This document shows positions 27,591-40,305 of a stretch of DNA of 64,000 nt, one piece after another (the stretch's first letter is position 1; every line of letters starts with the position of its first letter). The notes under the pieces were generated by a model. It worked only from the letters and a program-made list of their open reading frames with translations, did not search any database and was not told the DNA's origin. The position numbers and the translations under genes are program-made. The stretch covers positions 1 to 64,000 of the forward strand of contig JAUIMM010000535.1 in assembly GCA_031769625.1 (NCBI GenBank). Reading direction: 5' to 3'. Source of the DNA: Taudactylus pleione (Eukaryota > Chordata > Amphibia > Anura > Myobatrachidae).

Positions 27591-30500
27591 CATTATTATA
27601 GCCTCATCCTCTGATTATAGTAGCCTGCTTGCTCTGATTATACTAGCCTGCTCCCTCTCATTATTATAGCCTCATCCTCTGATTTTACTAGCCTGCTCCC
27701 TCTCATTATTATAACCTCATCCTCTGATTATACTAGCCTGCTCCATCTCATTATTATAGCCTCATCCTCTGATTATACTAGCCTGCATCCTCTAATTATA
27801 CTAGCCTGCTCCCTCTCATTATTATAGCCTCATCCTCTGATTATACTAGCCTGCTCCCTCTCATTATTATAGCCTCATCCTCTGATTATGCTAGCCTGCA
27901 CACAGTGATTATACAAGCCTGCTCCATCTCATTATTATAGCCTCATCCTCTGATTATAGTAGCCTGCTTGCTCTGATTATACTAGCCTGCTCTCTCGCAT
28001 TATTATAGCCTCATCCTCTGATTATACTAGCCTGCTCCCTCTCATTATTATAGCCTCATCCTCTGATTATAGTAGCCTGCTTGCTCTGATTATACTAGCC
28101 TGCTCCCTCTCATTATTATAGCCTCATCCTCTGATTATACTAGCCTGCTCCCTCTCATTATTATAGCCTCTTCCTCTGATTATACTAGCCTGCTCCCTCT
28201 CATTATTATAGCCTCATCCTCTGATTATACTAGCCGGCTCCCTCTCATTATTATAGCCTCATCCTCTGATTATACTAGCCTGCATCCTCTGATTATACTA
28301 GCCTGCATGCTCTGATTATACTAGTCTGAACACTCTGATTTTACTAGACTGCACCCTCTCATCCTCTGATTATACTAGCCTGCTCCCTCTCATTATTTTG
28401 GCCTCATCCTCTGATTATACTAGCCTGCATGCTCTGATTAAACTTGCCTGCTCCCTCTCATTATTATAGCCTCATCCTCTGATTACACTAGCCTGCATGC
28501 TCTGATTATACTAGTGTGAACACTTTCATTATACTAGCCTTCACCCTCTCATCCTCTGATTATACAAGCCTGCACCCTCTCATTATTATAGCCTCATCCT
28601 CTGATTATACAAGCCTGCTCCCTCTCATTATTATAGCCTCATCCTCTGATTAGGCTAGCCTGCACACTGTGATTATACAAGCCTGCACTCTCATTATTAT
28701 AGCCTCATCCTCTGATTATAGTAGCCTGCTTGCTCTGATTATACTAGCCTGCTCCCTCTCATTATTATAGCCTCATCCTCTGATTATACTAGCCTGCTCC
28801 CTCTCATTGTTATAGCCTCATCCTCTGATTATAGTAGCCTGCTTGCTCTGATTATACTAGCCTGCTCCCTCTCATTATTATAGCCTCATCCTCTGATTAT
28901 ACTAGCCTGCTCCCTCTCATTATTATAGCCTCATCCTCTGATTATACTAGCCTGCTCCCTCTCATTATTATAGCCTCATCCTCTGATTATACTAGCCTGC
29001 TCCCTCTCATTATTATAGCCTCATCCTCTGATTATACTAGCCTGCTCCCTCTCATTATTATAGCCTCATCCTCTGATTATACTAGCCTGCATCCTCTGAT
29101 TATACTAGCCTGCATGCTCTGATTATACTAGTCTGAACACTCTGATTTTACTAGACTGCACCCTCTCATCCTCTGATTATACTAGCCTGCTCCCTCTCAT
29201 TATTATGGCCTCATCCTCTGATTATACTAGCCTGCATGCTCTGATTAAACTTGCCTGCTCCCTCTCATTATTATAGCCTCATCCTCTGATTATACTAGCC
29301 TGCATGCTCTGATTATACTAGTGTGAACACTTTGATTATACTAGCCTGCACCCTCTCATCCTCTGATTATACAAGCCTGCACCCTCTCATTATTATAGCC
29401 TCATCCTCTTATTATACAAGCCTGCTCCCTCTCATTATTATAGCCTCATCCTCTGATTAGGCTAGCCTGCACACTGTGATTATACAAGCCTGCACCCTCT
29501 CATTATTATAGCCTCATCCTCTGATTATAGTAGCCTGCTTGCTCTGATTATACTAGCCTGCTCCCTCTCATTATTATAGCCTCATCCTCTGATTATACTA
29601 GCCTGCTCACTCTCAATATTATAGCCTCATCCTCTGATTACAGTAGCCTGCTTGCTCTGATTATACTAGCCTGCTCCCTCTCATTATTATAGCCTCATCC
29701 ACTGATTATACAAGCCTGCTCCCTTTCCTTATTATAGCCTCATCCTCTGATTATACTAGCCTGCTCCCTCTCATTATTATAGCCTCATCCTCTGATTATA
29801 CTAGCCTGCTCCCTCTCATTATTATAGCCTCATCCTCTGATTATAGTAGCCTGCTTGCTCTGATTATACTAGCCTGCTTCCTCTCATTATTATAGCCTCA
29901 TCCTCTGATTATACAAGCCTGCTCCCTCTCATTATTATAGCCTCATCCTCTGATTATACTAGCCTGCTCCCTCTCATTATTATAGCCTCATCCTCTGATT
30001 ATACTAGCCTGCTCCCTCTCATTATTATAGCCTCATCCTCTGATTATACTAGCCTGCTCCCTCTCATTATTATATCCTCATCCCCTGATTATACTAGCCT
30101 GCTCCCACTCATTATTATAGCCTCATCCTCTGATTATACTAGCCTGCTCCCTCTCATTATTATAGCCTCATCCTCTGATTATACTAGCCTGCATCCTCTG
30201 ATTATACTAGCCTGCATCCTCTGATTATACTAGCCTGCATCCTCTGATTATACTAGTCTGAACACTCTGATTATACTAGTCTGAACACTCTGATTATACT
30301 AGACTGCACCCTCTCATCCTCTGATTATACAAGCCTGCTCCCTCTCATTATTATAGCCTCATCCTCTGATTATAGTAGCCTGCATGCTTTGATTATACTC
30401 GCCTGCTCCCTCTCATTATTATAGCCTCATCCTCTGATTATACTAGCCTGCTCCCTCTCATTATTATAGCCTCATCCTCTGATTATACTAGCCTGCTCCC

Positions 30501-30900
30501 TCTCATTATTATAGCCTCATCCTCTGATTATACTAGCCTGCATCCTCTGATTATACTTGCCTGCATCATCTGATTATACTAGCCTGCATCCTCTGATTAT
30601 ACTAGTCTGAACACTCTGATTATACTAGTCTGAACACTCTGATTATACTAGACTGTACCCTCTCATCCTCTGATTATACAAGCCTGCTCCCTCTCATTAT
30701 TATAGCCTCATCCTCTCATTATAGTACCCTGCATGCTATGATTATACTCGCCTGCTCCCTCTCATTATTATAGCCTCATCCTCTGATTATACTAGCCTGC
30801 TCCCACTCATTATTATAGCCTCATCCTCTGATTATACTAGCCTGCTCCCTCTCATTATTATAGCCTCATCCTCTGATTATACTAGCCTGCTCCCTCTCAT
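27591..30900. repeat. First copy of a ~3,307-bp tandem duplication
   Basis: GATTTTACTAGCC at 27681 pairs with 30988, and AGTGTGAACACT at 29320 with 32627 (offset 3,307). TCCACTGATT (29,698) and TATATCCTCATCCCC (30,071) also have partners 3,307 bp later. Between about 27.88 and 28.83 kb the offset is 3,194, because this copy has a 113-bp block (near 27.77-27.88 kb) absent from the second copy. The balance is restored by a 113-bp module missing here near 28.94 kb. A 4-bp deletion giving GCCTGCACTCTC at 28681 is shared by both copies. Confidence 0.88.
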
Positions 30901-33900
30901 TATTATAGCCTCATCCTCTGATTATAGTAGCCTGCTTGCTCTGATTATACTAGCCTGCTCCCTCTCATTATTATAGCCTCATCCTCTGATTTTACTAGCC
31001 TGCTCCCTCTCATTATTATAACCTCATCCTCTGATTATACTAGCCTGCTCCCTCTCATTATTATAGCCTCATCCTCTGATTATGCTAGCCTGCACACAGT
31101 GATTATACAAGCCTGCTCCATCTCATTATTATAGCCTCATCCTCTGATTATAGTAGCCTGCTTGCTCTGATTATACTAGCCTGCTCTCTCTCATTATTAT
31201 AGCCTCATCCTCTGATTATACTAGCCTGCTCCCTCTCATTATTATAGCCTCATCCTCTGATTATAGTAGCCTGCTTGCTCTGATTATACTAGCCTGCTCC
31301 CTCTCATTATTATAGCCTCATCCTCTGATTATACTAGCCTGCTCCCTCTCATTATTATAGCCTCTTCCTCTGATTATACTAGCCTGCTCCCTCTCATTAT
31401 TATAGCCTCATCCTCTGATTATACTAGCCGGCTCCCTCTCATTATTATAGCCTCATCCTCTGATTATACTAGCCTGCATCCTCTGATTATACTAGCCTGC
31501 ATGCTCTGATTATACTAGTCTGAACACTCTGATTTTACTAGACTGCACCCTCTCATCCTCTGATTATACTAGCCTGCTCCCTCTCATTATTTTGGCCTCA
31601 TCCTCTGATTATACTAGCCTGCATGCTCTGATTAAACTTGCCTGCTCCCTCTCATTATTATAGCCTCATCCTCTGATTACACTAGCCTGCATGCTCTGAT
31701 TATACTAGTGTGAACACTTTCATTATACTAGCCTTCACCCTCTCATCCTCTGATTATACAAGCCTGCACCCTCTCATTATTATAGCCTCATCCTCTGATT
31801 ATACAAGCTTGCTCCCTCTCATTATTATAGCCTCATCCTCTGATTAGGCTAGCCTGCACACTGTGATTATACAAGCCTGCACTCTCGTTATTATAGCCTC
31901 ATCCTCTGAGTATAGTAGCCTGCTTGCTCTGATTATACTAGCCTGCTCCCTCTCATTATTATAGCCTCATCCTCTGATTATACTAGCCTGCTCCCTCTCA
32001 TTATTATAGCCTCATCCTCTGATTATAGTAGCCTGCTTGCTCTGATTATACTAGCCTGCTCCCTCTCATTATTATAGCCTCATCCTCTGATTATACTAGC
32101 CTGCTCCCTCTCATTATTATAGCCTCATCCTCTGATTATAGTAGCCTGCTTGCTCTGATTATACTAGCCTGCTCCCTCTCATTATTATAGCCTCATCCTC
32201 TGATTATACTAGCCTGCTCCCTCTCATTATTATAGCCTCATCCTCTGATTATACTAGCCTGCTCCCTCTCATTATTATAGCCTCATCCTCTGATTATACT
32301 AGCCTGCTCCCTCTCATTATTATAGCCTCATCCTCTGATTATACTAGCCTGCTCCCTCTCATTATTATAGCCTCATCCTCTGATTATACTAGCCTGCATC
32401 CTCTGATTATACTAGCCTGCATGCTCTGATTATACTAGTCTGAACACTCTGATTTTACTAGACTGCACCCTCTCATCCTCTGATTATACTAGCCTGCTCC
32501 CTCTCATTATTATGGCCTCATCCTCTGATTATACTAGCCTGCATGCTCTGATTAAACTTGCCTGCTCCCTCTCATTATTATAGCCTCATCCTCTGATTAT
32601 ACTAGCCTGCATGCTCTAATTATACTAGTGTGAACACTTTGATTATACTAGCCTGCACCCTCTCATCCTCTGATTATACAAGCCTGCACCCTCTCATTAT
32701 TATAGCCTCATCCTCTTATTATACAAGCCTGCTCCCTCTCATTATTATAGCCTCATCCTCTGATTAGGCTAGCCTGCACACTGTGATTATACAAGCCTGC
32801 ACCCTCTCATTATTATAGCCTCATCCTCTGATTATAGTAGCCTGCTTGCTCTGATTATACTAGCCTGCTCCCTCTCATTATTATAGCCTCATCCTCTGAT
32901 TATACTAGCCTGCTCACTCTCAATATTATAGCCTCATCCTCTGATTACAGTAGCCTGCTTGCTCTGATTATACTAGCCTGCTCCCTCTCATTATTATAGC
33001 CTCATCCACTGATTATACTAGCCTGCTCCCTTTCCTTATTATAGCCTCATCCTCTGATTATACTAGCCTGCTCCCTCTCATTATTATAGCCTCATCCTGT
33101 GATTATACTAGCCTGCTCCCTCTCATTATTATAGCCTCATCCTCTGATTATAGTAGCCTGCTTGCTCTGATTATACTAGCCTGCTTCCTCTCATTATTAT
33201 AGCCTCATCCTCTGATTATACAAGCCTGCTCCCTCTCATTATTATAGCCTCATCCTCTGATTATACTAGCCTGCTCCCTCTCATTATTATAGCCTCATCC
33301 TCTGATTATACTAGCCTGCTCCCTCTCATTATTATAGCCTCATCCTCTGATTATACTAGCCTGCTCCCTCTCATTATTATATCCTCATCCCCTGATTATA
33401 CTAGCCTGCTCCCACTCATTATTATAGCCTCATCCTCTGATTATACTAGCCTGCTCCCTCTCATTATTATAGCCTCATCCTCTGATTATACTAGCCTGCA
33501 TCCTCTGATTATACTAGCCTGCATCCTCTGATTATACTAGCCTGCATCCTCTGATTATACTAGTCTGAACACTCTGATTATACTAGTCTGAACACTCTGA
33601 TTATACTAGACTGCACCCTCTCATCCTCTGATTATACAAGCCTGCTCCCTCTCATTATTATAGCCTCATCCTCTGATTATAGTAGCCTGCATGCTATGAT
33701 TATACTCGCCTGCTCCCTCTCATTATTATAGCCTCATCCTCTGATTATACTAGCCTGCTCCCTCTCATTATTATAGCCTCATCCTCTGATTATACTAGCC
33801 TGCTCCCTCTCATTATTATAGCCTCATCCTCTGATTATACTAGCCTGCATCCTCTGATTATACTAGCCTGCATCATCTGATTATACTAGCCTGCATCCTC

Positions 33901-34207
33901 TGATTATACTAGTCTGAACACTCTGATTATACTAGTCTGAACACTCTGATTATACTAGACTGTACCCTCTCATCCTCTGATTATACAAGCCTGCTCCCTC
34001 TCATTATTATAGCCTCATCCTCTCATTATAGTAGCCTGCATGCTATGATTATACTCGCCTGCTCCCTCTCATTATTATAGCCTCATCCTCTGATTATACT
34101 AGCCTGCTCCCACTCATTATTATAGCCTCATCCTCTGATTATACTAGCCTGCTCCCTCTCATTATTATAGCCTCATCCTCTGATTATACTAGCCTGCTCC
34201 CTCTCCT
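30901..34207. repeat. Second copy of the ~3,307-bp tandem duplication
   Basis: This copy begins within dimers near 30.9 kb, where the TATAGTAG and GCTTGCTC monomer follows, and ends near 34.2 kb, where CTCTCCTTATTATAGCC and CTGATAATAC variants appear that have no counterpart in the first copy. It carries the shared rare variants ATTTTGGCC (28395/31589) and CTTTCCTTATT. It lacks one 113-bp block and has gained another (see 31907-32245). Confidence 0.88.
31907..32245 (+). repeat. Three tandem 113-bp modules (23+45+45)
   Basis: Each module is a 23-mer marked by TATAGTAG and GCTTGCTC followed by two 45-bp dimers. Starts are at 31907, 32020 and 32133, exactly 113 bp apart. The homologous place in the first 3.3-kb copy has only two modules, starting at 28713 and 28826. 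The module therefore behaves as a unit of gain or loss. The first module has a T-to-G change (CTGAGTATAG). Confidence 0.9.
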
Positions 34208-36130
34208 TATTATAGCCTCATCCTCTGATAATACTAGCCTGCTCCCTCTCATTATTATAGCCTTATCCTCTGATTATACTAGCCTGCATCCTCTGATTAT
34301 ACTAGCCTGCATGCTCTGATTATACTAGTTTGAACACTCTGATTATACTAGCCTGCTCCCTCTCATTATTATGGCCTCATCCTCTGATTATACTAGCCTG
34401 CATGCTCTGATTATACTAGCCTGCTCCCTCTCATTATTATAGCCTAATCCTCTGATTATACTAGCCTGCATGCTCTGATTATACTAGTGTGAACACTTTG
34501 ATTATACTAGCCTGCACCCTCTCATCCTCTGATTATACAAGCCTGCACCCTCTCATTATTATAGCCTCATCCTCTGATGATAGTAGCCTGCATGCTCTGA
34601 TTATACAAGCCTGCTCCCTCTCATTATTATAGCCTCATCCTCTGATTATACTAGCCTGCTCCCTCTCATTATTATAGCCTCATCCTCTGATTATGCTAGC
34701 CTGCACACTGTGATTATACAAGCCTGCTCCCTCTCATTATTATAGCCTCATCCTCTGATTATACAAGCCTGCTCCCTCTCATTATTATAGCCTCATCCTC
34801 TGATTATGCTAGCCTGCACACTGTGATTGTACAAGCCTGCACCCTCTCATTATTATAGCCTCATCCTCTGATTATAGTAGCCTGCTTGCTCTGATTATAC
34901 TAGCCTGCTCCCTCTCATTATTATAGCCTCATCCTCTGATTATACTTGCCTGCTACCTCTCATTATTATAGCCTTATCCTCTGGTTATAGTAGCCTGCTT
35001 GCTCTGATTATACTAGCCTGCTCCCTCTCATTATTATAGCCTCATCCTCTGATTATACTAGCCTGCTCCCTCTCATTATTATAGCCTCAGCCTCTGATTA
35101 TACTAGCCTGCTCCCACTCATTATTATAGCCTCATCCTCTGATTATACTAGCCTGCTCCCACTCATTATTTTAGCCTCATCCTCTGATTATACTAGCCTG
35201 CTCCCTCTCATTATTATAGCCTCATCCTCTGATTATACTAGCCTGCATCCTCTGATTTTACTAGCCTGCATGCTCTGATTATACTAGTCTGGACACTCTG
35301 ATTATACTAGACTGCACCCTCTCATCCTCTGATTATACAAGCCTGCTCCCTCTCTTTATTATAGCCTCATCCTCTGATTATAGTAGCCTGCATGCTATGA
35401 TTATACTAGCCTGCTCCCTCTCATTATTATGGCCCAATCCTCAGATTATACTAGCCTGCTCCCTCTCATTATTATGGCATCATCCTCTGATTATACTAGC
35501 CTGCATGCTCTGATTATACTAGCCTGCTCCCTCTCATTATTATAGACTCATCCTCTAATTATACTAGCCTGCTCCCTCTCATTATTATAGCCTCAGCCTC
35601 TGATTATACTAGCCTGCTCCCTCTCATTATTATAGCCTCAGCCTCTGATTATACTAGCCTGCTCCCTCTCATTATTATGGCCCCATCCTCTGATTATACT
35701 AGCCTGCTCCTTCTCATAATTATGGCCTCATCCTCTTATTATACTAGCCTGCATGCTCTGATTATACTAACCTGCTCCCTCTCATTATTATAGCCTCATC
35801 CTCTAATTATACTAGCCTGCTCCCTCTCATTATTATAGCCTCAGCCTCTGATTATACTAGCCTGCATGCTCTGATTATACTAGTGTGAACACTTTGATTA
35901 TACTAGCCTGCACCCTCTCATCCTCTGATTATACAAGCCTGCACCCTATCATTATTATAGCCTCATCCTCTGATTATAGTAGCCTGCATTCTCTGATTAT
36001 ACTAGCCTGCTCCCTCTCATTATTATAGCCTCATCCTCTGATTATACTAGCCTGCTCCATCTCATTATTATAGCCTCATCCTCTGATTATGCTAGCCTGC
36101 ACACTGTGATTATACAAGCCTGCTCCCTCT
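34208..36130. repeat. Higher-order block related to 1.1-3.2 kb and 19.6-21.4 kb
   Basis: GTTTGAACACTC occurs at 34329. AGTGTGAACACT landmarks at 34486 and 35882 are 1,396 bp apart, the same interval as 19840-21236 and 60581-61977. Variants GGCCCAATCC and TCAGCCTCTG recur in the same order as at 2.2-2.7 kb. Satellite only. Confidence 0.82.
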
Positions 36131-39100
36131 CATTATTATAGCCTCATCCTCTGATTATAGTAGCCTGCTTGCTCTGATTATACTAGCCTGCTCCCTCTCA
36201 TTATTACAGCCTCATCCTCTGATTATACTAGCCTCCTCCCTCTCATTATTATAGCCTCATCCTCTGATTATAGTAGCCTGCTTGCTCTGATTATACTAGC
36301 CTGCTCCCTCTCATTATTATAGCCTCATCCTCTGATTATACTAGCCTGCTCCCTCTCATTATTATAGCCTCATCCTCTGATTATACTAGCCTGCTCCCTC
36401 TCATTATTATAGCCTCATCCTCTGATTTTACTAGCCGGCTCCTTCTCATTATTATAGCCTCATCCTCTGAATATACTAGCCTGCATGCTCTGATTATACT
36501 AGTCTGAACACTCTGATTTTACTAGACTGCACCCTCTCATCCTCTGATTATACTAGCCTGCTCCCTCTCATTATTATGGCCTCATCCTCTGATTATACTA
36601 GCCTGCATGCTCTGATTAAACTTTCCTGCTCCCTCTCGTTATTATAGCTCCATCCTCTGATTATACTAGCCTGCATGCTCTGATTAAACTAGTGTGAACA
36701 CTTTGATTAAACTAGCCTGCACCCTCTCATCCTCTGATTATACAAGCCTGCACCCTCTCATTATTATAGCCTCATCCTCTGATTATACAAGCCTGCTCCC
36801 TCTCATTATTATAGCCTCATCCTCTATTTAGGCTAGCCTGCACACTGTGATTATACAAGCCTGCACCCTCTCATTATTATAGCCTCATCCTCTGATTATA
36901 GTAGCCTGCTTGCTCTGATTATACTAGCCTGCTCCCTCTCATTATTATAGCCTCATCCTCTGATTATACTAGCCTGCTCCCTCTCATTATTATAGCCTCA
37001 TCCTCTGATTATAGTAGCCTGCTTGCTCTGTTTATACTAGCCTGCTCCCTCTCATTATTATAGCCTCATCCTCTGATTATACTAGCCTGCTCCCTTTCAT
37101 TATTATTGCCTCATCCTCTGATTATACTAGCCTGCTCCCTCTGATTATATTAGCCTGCATCCTCTGATTTTACTAGCCTGCATCCTCTCATTATACTAGC
37201 CTGCTCCCTCTCATTATTATAGCCTCATCCTCTGATTATACTAGCCTGCTCCCTCTCATTATTATAGCCTCATCCTCTGATTATAGTAGTCTGCTTGCTC
37301 TGATTATACTAGCCTGCTCCCTCTCATTATTATAGCCTCATCCTCTGATTATACTAGCCTGATCTCTCTCATTATTATAGCCTCATCCTCTGATTATAGT
37401 AGCCTACTTGCTCTAATTATACTAGCCTGCTCCCTCTCATTATTATAGCCTCATCCTCTGATTATACTAGCCTGCTCCCTCTCATTATTATAGCCTCATC
37501 CTCTTATTATACTAGCCTGCTCCCTCTCATTATTATATCCTCATCCTCTGAATATACTAGCCTGCTATCTCTCATTATTATAGCCTCATCCTCTGATTAT
37601 AGTAGCCTGCATGCTCTGATTATACTAGCCTGCTCCCTCTCATTATTATAGCCTCAGCCTCTGATTATACTAGCCTGCATGCTCTGATTATACTAGTGTG
37701 AACACTTTGATTATACTAGCCTGCACCCTCTCATCCTCTGATTATACAAGCCTGCACCCTCTCATTATTATAGACTCATCCTCTGATGATAGTAGCCTGC
37801 ATGCTCTGATTATACTAGCCTGCTCCCTCTCATTATTATAGCCTCATCCTCTTATTATACTAGCCTGCTCCCTCTCATTATTATAGCCTCATCCTCTGAT
37901 TATGCTAGCCTGCACACTGTGATTATACAATCCTGCTCCCTCTCATTATTATAGCCTCATCCTCTGATTATACAAGCCTGCTCCCTCTCATTATTATAGC
38001 CTCATCCTCTGATTATGCTAGCCTGCACACTGTGATTATACAAGCCTGCACCCTCTCATTATTATAGCATCATCCTCTGATTATAGTAGCCTGCTTGCTC
38101 TGATTATACTAGCCTGCTCCCTCTCATTATTATAGCCTCATCCTCTGATTATACTAGCCTGCTCCCTCTCATTATTATAGCCTCAGCCTCTGATTATACT
38201 AGCCTGCTCCCTCTCATTATTATAGCCTCATCCTCTGATTATACTAGCCTGCTCCCACTCATTATTATAGCCTCATCCTCTGATTATACTAGCCTGCTCC
38301 CTCTCATTATTATAGCCTCATCCTCTGATTATACTAGCCTGCATCCTCTGATTTTACTAGCCTGCATGTTCTGATTATACTAGTCTGAACACTCTGATTA
38401 TAATAGACTGCACCCTCTCATCCTCTGATTATACAAGCCTGCTCCCTCTCATTATTATAGCCTCATCCTCTGATTATAGTAGCCTGCATGCTATGATTAT
38501 ACTAGCCTGCTCCCTCTCATTATTATGGCCCCATCCTCTGATTATACTAGCCTGCTCCCTCTCATTATTATGGCCTCATCCTCTGATTATACTAGCCGGC
38601 ATGCTCTGATTATACTAGCCTGCTCCCTCTCATTATTATAGCCTCATCCTCTAATTATACTAGCCTGCATGCTCTGATTATACTAGTGTGAACACTTTGA
38701 TTATACTAGCCTGCACCCTCTCATCCTCTGATTATACAAGCCTGCACCCTCTAATTATTATAGCCTCATCCTCTGATTATAGTAGCCTGCATGCTCTGAT
38801 TATACTAGCCTGCTCCCTCTCATTATTATAGCCTCATCCTCTGATTATACTAGCCTGCTCCCTCTCATTATTATAGCCTCATCCTCTGATTATGCTAGCC
38901 TGCACACTGTGATTATACAAGCCTGCTCCCTCTCATTATTATAGCCTCATCCTCTGATTATAGTAGCCTGCTTGCTCTGATTATACTAGCCTGCTCCCTC
39001 TCATTATTATAGCCTCATCCTCTGATTATACTAGCCTGCTCCCTCTCATTATTATAGACTCATCCTCTGATTATAGTAGCCTGCTTGCTCTGATTATACT

Positions 39101-40305
39101 AGCCTGCTCCCTCTCATTATTATAGCCTCATCCTCTGATTTTACTAGCCTGCTCCCTCTCATTATTATAACCTCATCCTCTGATTATACTAGCCTGCTCC
39201 GTCTCATTATTATAGCCTCATCCTCTGATTATACTAGCCTGCATCCTCTAATTATACTAGCCTGCTCCCTCTCATTATTATAGCCTCATCTTCTGATTAT
39301 ACTAGCCTGCTCCCTCTCATTATTATAGCCTCATCCTCTGATTATGCTAGCCTGCACACTGTGATTATACAAGCCTGCTCCCTCTCATTATTATAGCCTC
39401 ATCCTCTGATTATAGTAGCCTGCTTGCTCTGATTATACTAGCCTGCTCCCTCTCATTATTATTACCCCATCCTCTGATTATACTAGCCTGCTCCCTCTCA
39501 TTATTATGGCCTCATCCTCTGATTATACTAGCCGGCATGCTCTGATTATACTAGCCTGCTCCCTCTCATTATTATAGCCTCATCCTCTAATTATACTAGC
39601 CTGCATGCTCTGATTATACTAGTGTGAACACTTTGATTATACTAGCCTGCACCCTCTAATCCTCTGATTATACAAGCCTGCACCCTCTCATTATTATAGC
39701 CTCATCCTCTGATTATAGTAGCCTGCATGCTCTGATTATACTAGCCTGCTCCCTCTCATTATTATAGCCTCATCCTCGGATTATACTAGCCTGCTCCCTC
39801 TCATTATTATAGCCTCATCCTCTGATTATGCTAGCCTGCACACTGTGATTATACAAGCCTGCTCCCTCTCATTATTATAGCCTCATCCTCTGATTATAGT
39901 AGCCTGCTTGCTCTGATTATACTAGCCTGCTCCCTCTCATTATTATAGCCTCATCCTCTGATTATACTAGCCTGCTCCCTCTCATTATTATAGCCTCATC
40001 CTCTGATTATACAAGCCTGCTCCCTCTCATTATTATAGCCTCATCCTCTGATTAGGCTAGCCTGCACACTGTGATTATACAAGCCTGCACCCTCTCATTA
40101 TTATAGCCTCATCCTCTGATTATAGTAGCCTGCTTGCTCTGATTATACTAGCCTGCACCCTCTCATCCTCTGATTATACAAGCCTGAACCCTCTCATTAT
40201 TATAGCCTCATCCTCTGATTATACAAGCCTGCTCCCTCTCATTATTATAGCCTCATCCTCTGATTATAGTAGCCTGCTTCCTCTGATTATACTAGCCTGC
40301 TCCCT
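36131..40305. repeat. First copy of a 4,177-bp tandem duplication
   Basis: Rare variants recur exactly 4,177 bp later: TTACAGCC 36204/40381, GTCTGAACAC 36502/40679, CTAATTATTATAG 38751/42928, CGGATTATAC 39777/43954, CTTCCTCTG 40277/44454. Landmarks 36691, 37695, 38685 and 39621 match 40868, 41872, 42862 and 43798. The constant offset argues for no net indel. The internal landmark intervals (1,004, 990, 936) match those at 3.5-6.5 kb. Confidence 0.9.
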
